The translations under genes and the position numbers were made by a program. A stretch of 64,000 bases of DNA from Bradyrhizobium sp. RP6 (GTDB lineage Bacteria; Pseudomonadota; Alphaproteobacteria; Rhizobiales; Xanthobacteraceae): assembly GCF_003837805.1 (NCBI RefSeq), contig NZ_RQIT01000026.1:1-64000 (forward strand), given 5' to 3'. The notes beneath the pieces were generated by a model that worked only from the letters and a program-made list of their open reading frames with translations, made no database searches and had not been told where the DNA came from. Within the stretch, counting starts at the first letter, position 1. Every line of letters begins with the position of its first letter. Shown here piece by piece: positions 9,757-18,767 of the stretch.

Positions 9757-10651
9757 CGGTCAATTCCTTCTCTCGCGAGCGACCAAACGGGTTCCCGTTC
9801 CCAAAGATGAAACCACACGAGCAACGCCATGACGGGCTATGCGTGCCGCAATGCAGTCGCGCCTTTCAGTCAGCGCGTGGCTCCGAATTCCCGCAGGATC
9901 CTTCGCGATGGACCCCGAGAATTCGCGCGGCCTCAACCTGTGAGGCTGCGAGGCGATCAGCGTTGATGTTATCTGTGCTCAGCATAGCTTTGAAATTCGC
10001 GTCTGCCGGTTCGTCAACGGCATGCCACCATTTTGCTTCGCCGAGACACGGCGGAACAACTCGCAACATTGGAAAGCGTGAATGTGCGGGATCGGCTGCG
10101 AAAATACGCGCGGAAGAGAAGTGCTGCCGCCGTCGTCGAGCGACCTGCCATGATCTGTTCGGCGAGGACGATCGGAAAGGACCTTGTAGCTGCGCAATGC
10201 TCAGGTAGACCATCTGATTTGCGCGTTTGCCTCTTCGCTCTCGCCAAAAATCTCGACTCATCTGCGATATCTAGTACGCGCGGCAAAGATTCCTCGCCTG
10301 CCGAACCGCAATGGGCGGCGTTTGGCGCACCAGCATTGGGCCTCCTCTGCAGCTTAAGCGAGGTCAAGGAAGCTATGACCTATCGGATCTAAGAGGGCGC
10401 AAAAGACGTCGCTGATCGAGATCAGAGAAACCGTCCATGGTGACAAAAGCGATCTCAGCGGCGCTCCGGCATGGGCAGCCGCCTCGACTCATGCTGACGC
10501 TTGCCAAGGAACGTGTCCGTCCGCTATGCAGCAGATCGCGAAAGCATCTCAAGGTTCTGGCTAACTGCAATCGACGAGCAGGATCGGGCATGGCTCACCC
10601 GTTAGTGTGTCGAAGTATTCCGAGGCCCAGAAGGTCTAGAATTAGAGGGGA
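9757..10651. other. Gene-poor stretch, nothing recognised
   Basis: Many overlapping short frames but no recognisable protein, RNA gene or element. The sequence is GC-rich but not codon-structured. Confidence 0.35.
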
Positions 10652-10712
10652 GGCAGCGCGGGCCGGGCGTCCGCGCTGTTCAAAGCTCTGAAACTACCAA
10701 CTCCGCGCTGCC
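10652..10712. repeat. Large hairpin next to repeat E
   Basis: A perfect 10-bp inverted repeat, GGCAGCGCGG (10652-10661) with CCGCGCTGCC (10703-10712), and a further CCGCGCTG at 10671-10678. It abuts repeat E directly. It lacks the GACTCGG block, so it is either a diverged relative or a separate hairpin. Confidence 0.55.
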
Positions 10713-10799
10713 AGCGGAGTTAAATGACGTGTGACTCGGCGCTCGTCGGAGAGGCCCTTGGAAAGCGCTGTCCCTATCACGTGCGCCACTAACTTCGCT
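10713..10799. repeat. Structured repeat, copy E
   Basis: Outer arms AGCGGAGTTA (10713-10722) and TAACTTCGCT (10790-10799), pairing over ten positions with one G-T; inner arms ACGTG (10727-10731) and CACGT (10778-10782); conserved blocks GACTCGGCGC (10733-10742) and GCGCTGTCCCT (10765-10775). GCGCT and AGCGC can pair inside. Confidence 0.75.
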
Positions 10800-11958
10800 C
10801 GCCAGCGTCGCGGTACTGCAACGCTGCCGCCTCGCACCCTTGGGGCGGCTGCCCCGAGGGCGCCCTGCCTTCTATCGTCGAGACGTCCCGCAAGGCACCT
10901 GCCAGATTTGGTAGGTTGAGCTGTCTTACATGGGAGAAACTGAAGCGTTGTGCCGACCACTCCTGCCCCCCGCGCCCAATCCTGAAGCCGCTTATCGCGA
11001 GGGAGCAATTATGAGCTTCTGGCTTGTGCACCGTAGCAACGCATCTGATTCCCGACCCCGCATCATTGGAGCGCGCGTGAAAACACCGGCCATCTCACGG
11101 GAATATCAAAATGTCAGAACCTGAAGGCATTTCGCAGAATTCGCTACGTATGCGCGTCCTTCATCTGAGACAAAATTCGGCAGACGATCGTACCTGGCCA
11201 TATGCTTATTGCGGTTGCGCCAATGCCGTATGAGAGTCTTTCTAAATGGATCTTCGAAACCGGTTCCACATGGCAGCTGACAGATTTGATGGGTAGGCTC
11301 CCCGTCACACGACGTTAGCCATCAGGAGTCGCAGCAACATGCGCACGAGGGTCGTGCGCCAGCGAAGCGCATCGATTTCGTCAAAGATGCAATATCCAGG
11401 CCATAGGTCGAGCCATAGCAGTCTGTCTGATGGTTGCGAGAACCGCGAAGGCTATTTCCGCTCGCTGGGTAGACCTGCCTAAGGACGATTGAACCATCCA
11501 CCGCCTCCTCGCCCACGGTCTAGCTAACGGCTCCAATCAGGCCGAACTGGTGGCGAATTCGACAGCTGGAATAGAGTCCTTTGGCCAGGCCCGGAGTTTC
11601 CACTTCGGTATTCGCTAGATGGGAGAGGTTGTGCGCTTCCCAGCAGTATCAATTCCATGCACGCAAAGCCGTTCGCTCCTTGTCCTTTTCTTCGCCTAGG
11701 CATCCAATTTCACGACGAGTTCATAGCGGCCGTTGCACTTAGTCATCATCCGAGCAGGATGCTCGAGATGATCAGTTCCCCCCACGTCGTCTTGTCGACT
11801 GACGCCAGCGTAGGTGCGTGCACCTCGTTGAGCTGCGCGATTGCCTAGAGGTTCGATCGTGCGGGAAGCCGATCGCAAATTTTCCTTGCAGGCGAATCCA
11901 GATAGGGCGATCTTACGCCTCGCGCGAGTACTTGCCCGTGTGGCCGCGAGGGAAGATC
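10800..11958. other. Gene-poor stretch upstream of the recombinase
   Basis: No convincing coding region. Short frames near 11322-11516 and 11657-11848 have no family resemblance. If the recombinase belongs to an integrated element, one of its att ends could lie here, but no direct repeat was recognised by eye. Confidence 0.35.
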
Positions 11959-13641
11959 ATGAAAGACAGCTCATCGAGCGAAGCGGGGAAAAGAGCGACG
12001 ATCTATGCTCGATTCTCAACCGATCTTCAGAACGAGCGATCGATTGAGGATCAGCTTTCACTTTGTCAGAGCTATGCCGAGCGCGAAGGATTAATTGTTG
12101 TCAGTACCCATGAAGATCGGGCTCGTTCGGGCGGGTCTGTCATGGGCCGCGAAGGCCTTCTACGGATGTTGGACCAAGCGCGGGAGAGATCCTTTGACGT
12201 GGTGATCGTCGAAGCGCTCGATCGCCTCTCTCGCGACATGGAAGATCTGGCTGGCATTCATAAGCGGCTGTCATTTCTCGGGATCGAGATCCGGGCGGTC
12301 CACGAGGGCGTCGTTAACACCGTGCTGGTGGGCCTTCGCGGCTTGGTCGGACAACTTTATCGCGAGGACAATGCGCACAAAGTGCGTCGCGGCCAAGCGG
12401 GGCGGGTCAAGCAAGGTTTGGCTGGCGGGGGCCTGACGTACGGATACGCAGCGGTACCTGGAAGAAGTGGTGAACGAGTGGTTGTCGAGGCCGAGGCACA
12501 AGTGATCCGGCGCATCTTTCAGGAATACGTGGACGGTCGTACGCCTCGGGAAATCGCGCATGATCTCAACAACGAGGGCGTACCACCTCCGCGGGGGCGA
12601 GGCTGGAATGCGTCAACAATCAATGGCAATCATGAGAGGCGCGCCGGCATTCTGCCAAACGAACTTTATGTGGGGCGCCTTGTCTGGAACAAAGTCAGGA
12701 TGGTGAAGGACCCCGACTCGGGAAAACGCCTGTCACGACCAAATCCGAAGAGTGGCTGGCAGGTGGCTGAAGTGCCGCATCTTGCAATTGTCAATCCAGA
12801 GCTATTCACGGCTGCTCAGCAACGCAAGGAAGAGCGCGGTCACATCCACCCCAGCCACCAACGTCGGCCTCGTCGGATGCTATCCGGACTGCTCCGGTGC
12901 GGCTCATGCGGTTCGGGTATGGCAACTAATGGACGCCACAAGTCAGGCCGCATTCGTATTCGCTGCTCTGCGGCGAAAGAGAGCGCCACATGTTCTGATG
13001 CCAAGACCTTTTATTTAGACGCGGTCGAAAGTGCGGTCCTCAGCGGGCTCAGGGCCGAACTGCGTGCACCGACGGTTTTTTCGGAATACGTACGAACGTA
13101 TCTGGAGGAGCGGAAGCGCCTCCTAGCTACATCACAGGCAAAGCGGCACCGCCTTGAGCAGCAGCTAGGGCAGTTGAGTCGAGAAATCGAACGACTGGTG
13201 GATGCGATCGCAAAGGGACATGGCGATCCGTCCGTGCTCGGGCCGCGATCGACTGCCTTAGATGCCGAACGAAAGCGGATATCTGAGGAGTTACAAAGCG
13301 AACCACCCGCTCCGATCGAAATTGCGCTGCATCCGGCCATCCTCAAACGATATGAGGAGCAACTCGGTCGGCTTGAAGAAGCACTGGGTAAAGGTGTCAG
13401 TGCGGGCGACGGAGAGGCCGCAGAAGCCATTAGAGACTTGGTCGAGACGGTCACCGTGTTCCGCGAACCGGAACGCCCAGGTGGTTTAGCCGTCGAGATA
13501 GCAGGCCGGCTAAACGCCCCGCTCGGAGAAAAGGCCTATCCAAACAGAGTCAAGGGAGTGTGGGGAAAGGTGGTAGCGGGGGAGCGCTACCTACGTTCCC
13601 CCCGACACCTTTCCGCTGAGTTTATGGTTTCCGTGGCCTAG
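11959..13641 (+). CDS. Large serine recombinase (resolvase/integrase type)
   Basis: 560 residues from the ATG at 11959. The N-terminal resolvase domain shows TIYARFSTDLQNERSIEDQ, with Ser20 as the expected nucleophile, and VIVEALDRLSRDMEDL with the active-site arginines. A recombinase domain follows (GYAAVPG ... IFQEYVDGRTPREIAHDLN ... WNASTINGN). Next come the zinc-ribbon cysteines in LRCGSCGSGM and a later IRCSA...TCSD, then a coiled coil (about residues 375-440). Such enzymes integrate, excise or invert DNA at short att sites with a 5' phosphoserine link. The ORF could be read from 11818, but the upstream part is not conserved-looking and GGAAG precedes 11959. It lies just before the DGQHR pair and could mobilise it. 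Confidence 0.92.
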   Translation: MKDSSSSEAGKRATIYARFSTDLQNERSIEDQLSLCQSYAEREGLIVVSTHEDRARSGGSVMGREGLLRMLDQARERSFDVVIVEALDRLSRDMEDLAGIHKRLSFLGIEIRAVHEGVVNTVLVGLRGLVGQLYREDNAHKVRRGQAGRVKQGLAGGGLTYGYAAVPGRSGERVVVEAEAQVIRRIFQEYVDGRTPREIAHDLNNEGVPPPRGRGWNASTINGNHERRAGILPNELYVGRLVWNKVRMVKDPDSGKRLSRPNPKSGWQVAEVPHLAIVNPELFTAAQQRKEERGHIHPSHQRRPRRMLSGLLRCGSCGSGMATNGRHKSGRIRIRCSAAKESATCSDAKTFYLDAVESAVLSGLRAELRAPTVFSEYVRTYLEERKRLLATSQAKRHRLEQQLGQLSREIERLVDAIAKGHGDPSVLGPRSTALDAERKRISEELQSEPPAPIEIALHPAILKRYEEQLGRLEEALGKGVSAGDGEAAEAIRDLVETVTVFREPERPGGLAVEIAGRLNAPLGEKAYPNRVKGVWGKVVAGERYLRSPRHLSAEFMVSVA

Positions 13642-13804
13642 CCTTCGGTTGAGCAAGTTACTTCAATTGCTTAACGATGGTCCCGAGTGCTTTTGGAACT
13701 CTTCTGCTGCATAGCACCCTGAACAAGATCGCGGATAAGTTGCATCACTTCTATTCACCGGCCAGAGGAGATGTATGATCTCGGGGGTTGGCTGTGGGGC
13801 TTGA

Positions 13805-14776
13805 ATGACACGCAAATCTTATCCCGGACTTTTGCTCAATCAAAATAAGCATCGATTTTATTTTGCAACCATTCCGGTAGACGACCTTTTTCCTAGCTGT
13901 TTTGTCGCGAGAAGGGATGACGACCCGCTAACTGGATTTCAGCGGTCCCTCAATGAAGCACGAGCCGACGATATTGCTAAGTATCTCGCCGATGGCTCCG
14001 GATCAATTCCAAGCAACATCGTTTTGTCTGCCCAAACGGGTGCAGCTTTTCGATACATGCGCCGAACGAAATCTATTTCGTTCGAGCCAATCAAGAAGGC
14101 TTTCTTAGTTCTTGATGGACAGCACCGGCTTTGGGGTTATCACAAGTGTCGGGTTCGGCACCGTGTGCCTGTTGCTATCTATTCGGACCTTTCGCCCGCC
14201 GAGGAAGCAAAACTATTTGTGGACATCAATACAACACAGCGAGGTGTGCCAGCGGCGCTGCTGCTTGATATTAAGCACATCGCTCAGTTGGAGTCCGACA
14301 AAGAGCAAATCCTTAGAAGCATCTTTGACCGTCTAAATCGGGATGCTGAAAGTCCACTTGCTGGACGGCTTAGTCCTGCCAAGAGCGCGACCGGAAAAAT
14401 CTCCCGCGTCACCTTCAATCGTGCAATCGGGTCGAGTTTAACCGGAGGTGTGATGTCCGAGACAGGAGACGACCAGCGGTACAAGCTCATCCGAAATTAT
14501 CTAAACGCATTCGATGCGGAACTGGAGGATAGCTCTCTCCTGACCCGGTCAACTTTCTTCGAAGCGATTTTCAACATCTTCGATCAAGTCATTCAGACCG
14601 CGATTTCCACCTCGAAAAGCGCGAAGCCAGAAGCCATTCGCAAAATCATAAGACCGCTTGCGCGTTTGAGCTATCGGGGCTCGGGCGGGCAGTCGCTCCT
14701 TGACAAGAAGGCGATGACAGAGCTGATGCAATCTACGTTGAGAGCTAAGACGCCTATTAGCAACGAGATGCTTTAA
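13805..14776 (+). CDS. DGQHR-domain protein (DndB/DpdB-like)
   Basis: 323 residues. The signature VLDGQHRLWGY sits at residues 102-112, preceded by FQRSLNEARADDIAKYL and followed by LFVDINTTQRGV, the usual order in the DGQHR family. Known members include DndB, the regulator of phosphorothioate DNA modification, and DpdB of 7-deazaguanine DNA modification; others are stand-alone genes in defence regions. None of the other dnd or dpd genes is present, so the function here is open. The stop TAA shares its last base with the ATG of the next gene (TAATG), so translation of the two is coupled. The gene is visibly less GC-rich than the core half of the window, which suggests transfer. Confidence 0.85.
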   Translation: MTRKSYPGLLLNQNKHRFYFATIPVDDLFPSCFVARRDDDPLTGFQRSLNEARADDIAKYLADGSGSIPSNIVLSAQTGAAFRYMRRTKSISFEPIKKAFLVLDGQHRLWGYHKCRVRHRVPVAIYSDLSPAEEAKLFVDINTTQRGVPAALLLDIKHIAQLESDKEQILRSIFDRLNRDAESPLAGRLSPAKSATGKISRVTFNRAIGSSLTGGVMSETGDDQRYKLIRNYLNAFDAELEDSSLLTRSTFFEAIFNIFDQVIQTAISTSKSAKPEAIRKIIRPLARLSYRGSGGQSLLDKKAMTELMQSTLRAKTPISNEML

Positions 14777-15789
14777 TGCTTCCTCAAGGCCCTGCTTGGC
14801 AGAGCCTTCGGCAGCAAGCGCTGATGGTTGTGCCCGAGAGAACGGTAGTACTAAAAACTAGACCGACGACGGTGCGGGAATGGCTATCAACCGGAGCCTT
14901 CGTTACGGCTGCAACCTCGCGCCGAGAGTTCCTCCTTTCAGCTTCCCATGTCGAGATAGCCGCTGCCCTTCATTCGGAAGTAGCGTTCTACCTAGATCAC
15001 GCTGCGGAACATTCGGTTACGCTGCGAAACCAATTGGGTTCAGGGCGTTGGTTTAGCACCGGTTGGGTATGCGTAACTTTCTACTATTGGGCGTTTTTTC
15101 TCGCTCTTAGCCTAACGCGCATGCTCGGGCGAACCGCGGTATTTTTGGAAAAGCCACAAGTTCAGTCGCTTCATACGTTATCTGCGATGGCATCCCCCTC
15201 ACCCGGAGCAGGCGCGTTTGTCATGGAGTGCTCGCCATCCAACACGTTAGCCTATGCCGATGTGAAGCTGACGAAATCCAGCCAGACCAGGGTACACAAT
15301 CTCGTTTGGCAGTTAGTCGCCGAAGAAATCGCTAAACTAGCAAAACTCACGATTTCCGGCGATGACGAAGATCGCCTTTACCTTGCGCTTTTGACCGCTT
15401 TTGATTTTCTCGGAAGCGCATGGCCGTCGGACCTAAGGAATGCGGTGAACTACAGGCCGGGTGAAGGCTATTCCGCTGGTCGCGTCGCAGGCAAGATAAA
15501 GGCGTTCGCAGCAGTCAAGGTTGATCCGCCCACTAGCTTCGACGCAAGCTTAGGACGACTAGAAGACGCAATCTCCTCGATCTCAAAATCTTCGACCGTC
15601 GTCGATGACCTAAACCTGTCGTCAAAAATTCTTCTTGAAACGACAATCGTGCTCGATGCTCTCTGCCATACACTTCATTCCGAAGTGATAGCGCGAAGGC
15701 GTCTTGACATTAGATGGCAAAATGCCCGCAGCACATTTCTTAACCGCCAATTTTCTTTGTATAACGAGCCTAAGTGGCCTTTTGCCTGA
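14776..15789 (+). CDS. Unknown partner of the DGQHR protein, 337 residues
   Basis: Begins MLPQGPAWQSLRQQAL and is translationally coupled to the DGQHR gene by a one-base TAATG overlap. I do not recognise the family. Visible features are a largely helical sequence, one hydrophobic stretch around residues 95-118 (WVCVTFYYWAFFLALSL) that may be a membrane or buried helix, and a C-terminal helical half with LLETTIVLDALCHTLHSEV. There is no nuclease or ATPase motif. The HEPN-like helical character is only an impression. The coupling says the two proteins work together or need a fixed ratio. The frame is intact. Confidence 0.75.
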   Translation: MLPQGPAWQSLRQQALMVVPERTVVLKTRPTTVREWLSTGAFVTAATSRREFLLSASHVEIAAALHSEVAFYLDHAAEHSVTLRNQLGSGRWFSTGWVCVTFYYWAFFLALSLTRMLGRTAVFLEKPQVQSLHTLSAMASPSPGAGAFVMECSPSNTLAYADVKLTKSSQTRVHNLVWQLVAEEIAKLAKLTISGDDEDRLYLALLTAFDFLGSAWPSDLRNAVNYRPGEGYSAGRVAGKIKAFAAVKVDPPTSFDASLGRLEDAISSISKSSTVVDDLNLSSKILLETTIVLDALCHTLHSEVIARRRLDIRWQNARSTFLNRQFSLYNEPKWPFA

Positions 15790-16098
15790 TCCAAGGGCTT
15801 CGGCCTCTCATTGAGAGCAAGGAGCTGCACTCAAGGGTAATTAACCAAGCCGCCATCCTCGCGCCCTACCGGCGTGGTCGGTGTCCACATCGGCAACTTG
15901 CAGCCGAGCCGGCGACTTCCCGGACTATCCCGCGCCCGCGACGCGCAACATCGAAGGTGGGAGAGATGATAGCGCTGATGCACTTGGGGCATGCCACCGT
16001 CGCCGCGGACACCCGGCCAGTTCGCTAACTTCAGCAATCATCGTCGCCGCAGAGGCACGCGCCAGAAATCCACTGGTCGAATGCCGGCATGGCAAACA
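15790..16098. other. Intergenic, no gene recognised
   Basis: Follows the DGQHR operon. It could hold the far att site of a recombinase-borne element, but no repeat was recognised. Confidence 0.35.
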
Positions 16099-16131
16099 AA
16101 AAGTCGCGCCGACAGGATGGGCGCGACTTTT
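16099..16131 (-). terminator. Intrinsic terminator of the small secreted-protein gene
   Basis: A 12-bp perfect stem (AAAAGTCGCGCC at 16099-16110 with its complement at 16120-16131) around a 9-base loop. On the minus strand it ends in TTTTTGTTT, placed 38 bases after the stop of the gene at 16170-16436. Confidence 0.85.
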
Positions 16132-16169
16132 CTCGAATAGCCAAAGACGTTCAGGAATGATGCCCTCGA

Positions 16170-16436
16170 CTATTTCTCTTTGATGACAGTCGTGCTGCCG
16201 CTACTGCCAACCGTCCCTTCCTCGCAGACTTTGGTCTGCTTGATGCGATCTTCGGCTTCCACGCGGCTCTTGAAAGCCAGCGGACCGATCTGTGTTACGA
16301 CCTCCTTGTCCGCCGGACGTGTGGTGGTAACGGTGCATTGGCGGTTCGGACCCTGCACGACATAGTACTCATCGGCCAGTGCCGGGGCGGCGCATCCGAT
16401 GATTAATGCGCCAGCAAGAAGAAGTCTTGCCTTCAT
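16170..16436 (-). CDS. Small secreted protein, 88 residues
   Basis: Starts MKARLLLAGALIIGCAAPALA, a clear Sec signal peptide with an ALA-type cleavage site after residue 21. The mature part is short, with VQGPNRQCTVTTTRPADK and TKVCEEGTVG, so two cysteines could form one disulphide. I recall similar short periplasmic proteins in Bradyrhizobium, with no assigned function. It is a single gene with its own intrinsic terminator. The core-like composition suggests that it is a native Bradyrhizobium gene copied into the island. Confidence 0.75.
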   Translation of the reverse strand: MKARLLLAGALIIGCAAPALADEYYVVQGPNRQCTVTTTRPADKEVVTQIGPLAFKSRVEAEDRIKQTKVCEEGTVGSSGSTTVIKEK

Positions 16437-16746
16437 TGTCGCCTCTCTCTGTTCAAGTGCTGCCGGCCGGCGCGATCAAGCAACCGTCACGTGCTACCGC
16501 GCACGCGACCGCTCATGCTCCTCCTGTCGGCGGCTCTGTAACTCATTGCGGACTGCAAGAGTTCCGAAAGGCCACGTCCTCAGAACGAAGCCTTGGAACG
16601 AGGTGAAGGTGCCGCAACGGCCAGTTGTTGGATGATGTGCTCAGGTTCTGATGGCCGCTGCATTTGCGCGCGCTTTCTTTCTAGAAGCACAAACAAAAGC
16701 CCCCCGGAAGGAGCGGCGAGCGCTAAACCTAGATAATGAGCGGAAC
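16437..16746. other. Intergenic, no gene recognised
   Basis: Contains the promoter side of the secreted-protein gene. Short frames on the plus strand are not convincing. Confidence 0.35.
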
Positions 16747-16906
16747 TCACTTCTTCATGGCGTCTGCTGCGTCTCTCGCCGCATCCTTAACGTCACCTGC
16801 GGCATTGTGCCTTGCCTTCCATTTGCAGGTCCTTATCGCCGCTTAGCTTACCGGCGCCTTCCTTAATGCTGCCCTTGGCCTTATCAGCAGCACCTTTCAC
16901 ATGCTC
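16747..16906 (-). pseudogene. CsbD-family stress protein, frameshifted
   Basis: Read on the minus strand, one frame gives HVKGAADKAKGSIKEGAGKL and then DKDLQMEGKAQ. Just after that, near 16797-16803, the frame breaks, and the rest (AAGDVKDAARDAADAMKK, stop at 16747) continues in another frame. Joined, this is a typical short CsbD protein, a small hydrophilic general-stress protein. The upstream ATG context is also damaged. So this is a decayed copy rather than a working gene. Confidence 0.75.
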
Positions 16907-16915
16907 GCGCGATCC

Positions 16916-17270
16916 ATAACGCGCTCCTTAGATCTGGATGACACCCAACGCACCAGAAAGTGCAACGTTCCGAATAGTGCTGGTGAGCAAAGCCAATCGG
17001 CTGAGTGGACCTCTTATGCGGCAATAGACTTGACCCACGAATGTTCGTCCTCGGTGGCTACTTTTGTAGCGCCGTGGCACTGAGGGTGTGCAATCCCGAG
17101 GCGAGCGGTCAGGCGCAAAGGACGTTCCACCGCATCTTTGCTGGTGAAGCAGAAGTCGCGGGGCGTTGCACATTTGCAACCCGCACGGCCATTCGAGGTA
17201 GTAAGCTGACCGAGCAGAATGACTGAAACATACTTCGTGTTTACTTCGATACAATCAGCGGGGGCGGAAA
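16916..17270. other. Intergenic, no gene recognised
   Basis: Short frames on both strands only. It includes the upstream region of the small gene at 17271. Confidence 0.35.
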
Positions 17271-17471
17271 GTGTTTGATGTCTATCGCAATGGCAAGCGG
17301 GACTTGCTCGTTCTAAGCACAGGGGCCGCGATACCCGGCGCTTACTCTGCAAATAATTGGCGCAAGAGCAGAAAACGAGTTCTCAAAGTCAGCGACGAGA
17401 TCAAGTCAGCCGTTCAAAGACAGGGCTATTACGTTCGCAGCTTGCGGGTCACCAAGGAGCGGATGATCTAG
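17271..17471 (+). CDS. Small basic hypothetical protein, 66 residues
   Basis: MFDVYRNGKRDLLVLSTGAAIP, then WRKSRKRVLKVSDEIKSAV and GYYVRSLRVTKERMI. The sequence is compact and protein-like, and resembles small conserved proteins that I recall from Bradyrhizobium genomes without known function. It is highly basic towards the C-terminus, which would allow nucleic-acid contact, but there is no known motif. It is a monocistronic plus-strand gene. Confidence 0.5.
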   Translation: MFDVYRNGKRDLLVLSTGAAIPGAYSANNWRKSRKRVLKVSDEIKSAVQRQGYYVRSLRVTKERMI

Positions 17472-17489
17472 GTCGAGCAGGTCGGCGGC

Positions 17490-17700
17490 TTAGCTCGTCG
17501 CCGCACCATCCAGCTGCGCCAGCCCAGCCTCGATCACGAGGATATCTTCCTCGATCTGCTGAATGGTTGTCCGGCAGTCAAAGTCGGTGCGTGCCTTCAG
17601 GTCGGGCCAGCTTCCGGCGCTGTATGCGCAGATCGTCGAGAGCTCTCCTGTCATTGAGGCGAACGTAAGCGTCTACAATAAGTTCGATTGCGCTTGGCAT
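17490..17700 (-). pseudogene. Small helical protein, frameshifted
   Basis: From ATG at 17700 the frame reads MPSAIELIVDAYVRLNDRRAL, then DDLRIQRRKLA. Near 17600 the sense continues in another frame as LKARTDFDCRTTIQQIEEDI, then LVIEAGLAQLDGAATS and a stop at 17490. The joined product would be about 70 residues of two amphipathic helices. I recall such short proteins in Bradyrhizobium, function unknown. The shift means the copy is probably dead. Confidence 0.5.
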
Positions 17701-17734
17701 CCCCGATCCTAGTCTCAATGAACACCCGCAACGC

Positions 17735-17932
17735 TTAGCCCGCGGCACTCTTCACAACGGCATCTCTTCGCAGATTGTGTCCAGCGGCGGTCAAATGCGA
17801 CCCTATGACCAGACCGAGCCGCCTTAGCGTCAGGAGGGCAAGAGGGTCGCACAGTTCAATGGAAAGTCCGGCTCCCAATATCGCAATGGTGCGCTGCTCA
17901 TCGCTATCGAGATCAGCCCATGAGATGTCCAT
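17735..17932 (-). CDS. Small hypothetical protein, 65 residues
   Basis: From ATG at 17932: MDISWADLDSDEQRTIAILG, then LSIELCDPLALLTLRRLGLV and HLTAAGHNLRRDAV. It looks like a folded helical protein with a possible winged-helix-like C-terminus, but no family is assigned. The longer frame from 17980 adds 16 residues and is less likely. It lies 25 bases downstream of another small minus-strand gene (17958-18092) and may be co-transcribed with it. Confidence 0.55.
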   Translation of the reverse strand: MDISWADLDSDEQRTIAILGAGLSIELCDPLALLTLRRLGLVIGSHLTAAGHNLRRDAVVKSAAG

Positions 17933-17957
17933 CACGCGCCTCCGCGTCCAATAATAT

Positions 17958-18092
17958 TCAAAAACCAAACGAGCGCCCAATTTGCCGCAGCATAGCTATA
18001 GCCGCGTCGGTGTACCGACCGTTGGTTAGGTATCGATCCAGCTGCGCTGTGCTAATCAACGCCACAACTGCCACCGTGAAGCCCTTAAACAT
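17958..18092 (-). CDS. Tiny membrane-type protein, 44 residues
   Basis: MFKGFTVAVVALISTAQLDR, then YLTNGRYTDAAIAMLRQIGR and SFGF. The N-terminal 16 residues form a hydrophobic helix, followed by a conserved-looking LDxYLTNGRYTDAA segment. I recall a recurring Bradyrhizobium family of this shape, often annotated as hypothetical. It is preceded by GGAGAGG eight bases before the ATG, a strong ribosome site. A damaged second copy lies at 18666-18767, and the following gene starts 25 bases downstream. Confidence 0.6.
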   Translation of the reverse strand: MFKGFTVAVVALISTAQLDRYLTNGRYTDAAIAMLRQIGRSFGF

Positions 18093-18665
18093 TGGGCCTC
18101 TCCTTCAAGAAACCGCCAACCGGGCGTGTCGAAGTATTAAACCGTTCTCGGAATGCACTGCCGCATATCGCGGCCTAATACAGCAAAGGTGACAGTGACT
18201 AGTAACCAGTTCCTTAACGGCGCAATGTCTGGATGCGAGCGCCATGGGATGAGCGGAGACGCTGCAACGGCCGTCGCCCGATTGACGCGCCGTGATGGTA
18301 GCTCCGAAGGAAGATCGAGCATTAGCGCCAGCGTCATGCCTTCCTGACTAAGTTCGCTTTCAAGACATTTAGGCCAACCTTGCTCAGGCGCATACGGACT
18401 GTGGTGAGTGAAGCCGTCGTAACGGTTGTCTGCGGTTCGTCCTCCATCAGGAGATTCGCGAGCAGCTTCCAGAGTGTGCGCGGCGAGACACCATCGCGCT
18501 CGCACTTCCAGACGCTCCCATTTGGACCGTAAAGCGCGAAACGCTTTCTGGTCGTTGATCGCAATCATCGCGCGACGTATCGCAGGCGAGACGATGAGTT
18601 CTATGTGCCCTGGCTGTCCCATTGGAGCGAAAGCGCTAGCGGCTCCAACTGTCGTCGATCTCGAT
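18093..18665. other. Stretch without a convincing gene
   Basis: A minus-strand frame of 161 codons (18137-18622) exists, but its translation has no family resemblance and mixes implausible segments. It may be decayed coding sequence. Confidence 0.35.
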
Positions 18666-18767
18666 CAGCATTGTAACAACCGCGTCGCGATGCCGACCGG
18701 CATCAGGTAGCCGTCCAGGGCTTGAAAATACGAAGGCGAAAAAGCAGATCACAATACCTTTCAGCAT
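18666..18767 (-). pseudogene. Degenerate copy of the 44-residue protein gene
   Basis: Starts MLKGIVICFFAFVF with the same hydrophobic helix. In the next frame it continues ALDGYLMPVGIATRLL to a stop at 18666. The LDxYL segment matches the intact copy at 17958-18092, so a frameshift after the helix has broken a paralogue. Confidence 0.45.

Noticed and set aside
18137..18622. 161-codon minus-strand frame
   Set aside because: No family resemblance or ribosome site; probably decayed sequence rather than a gene.
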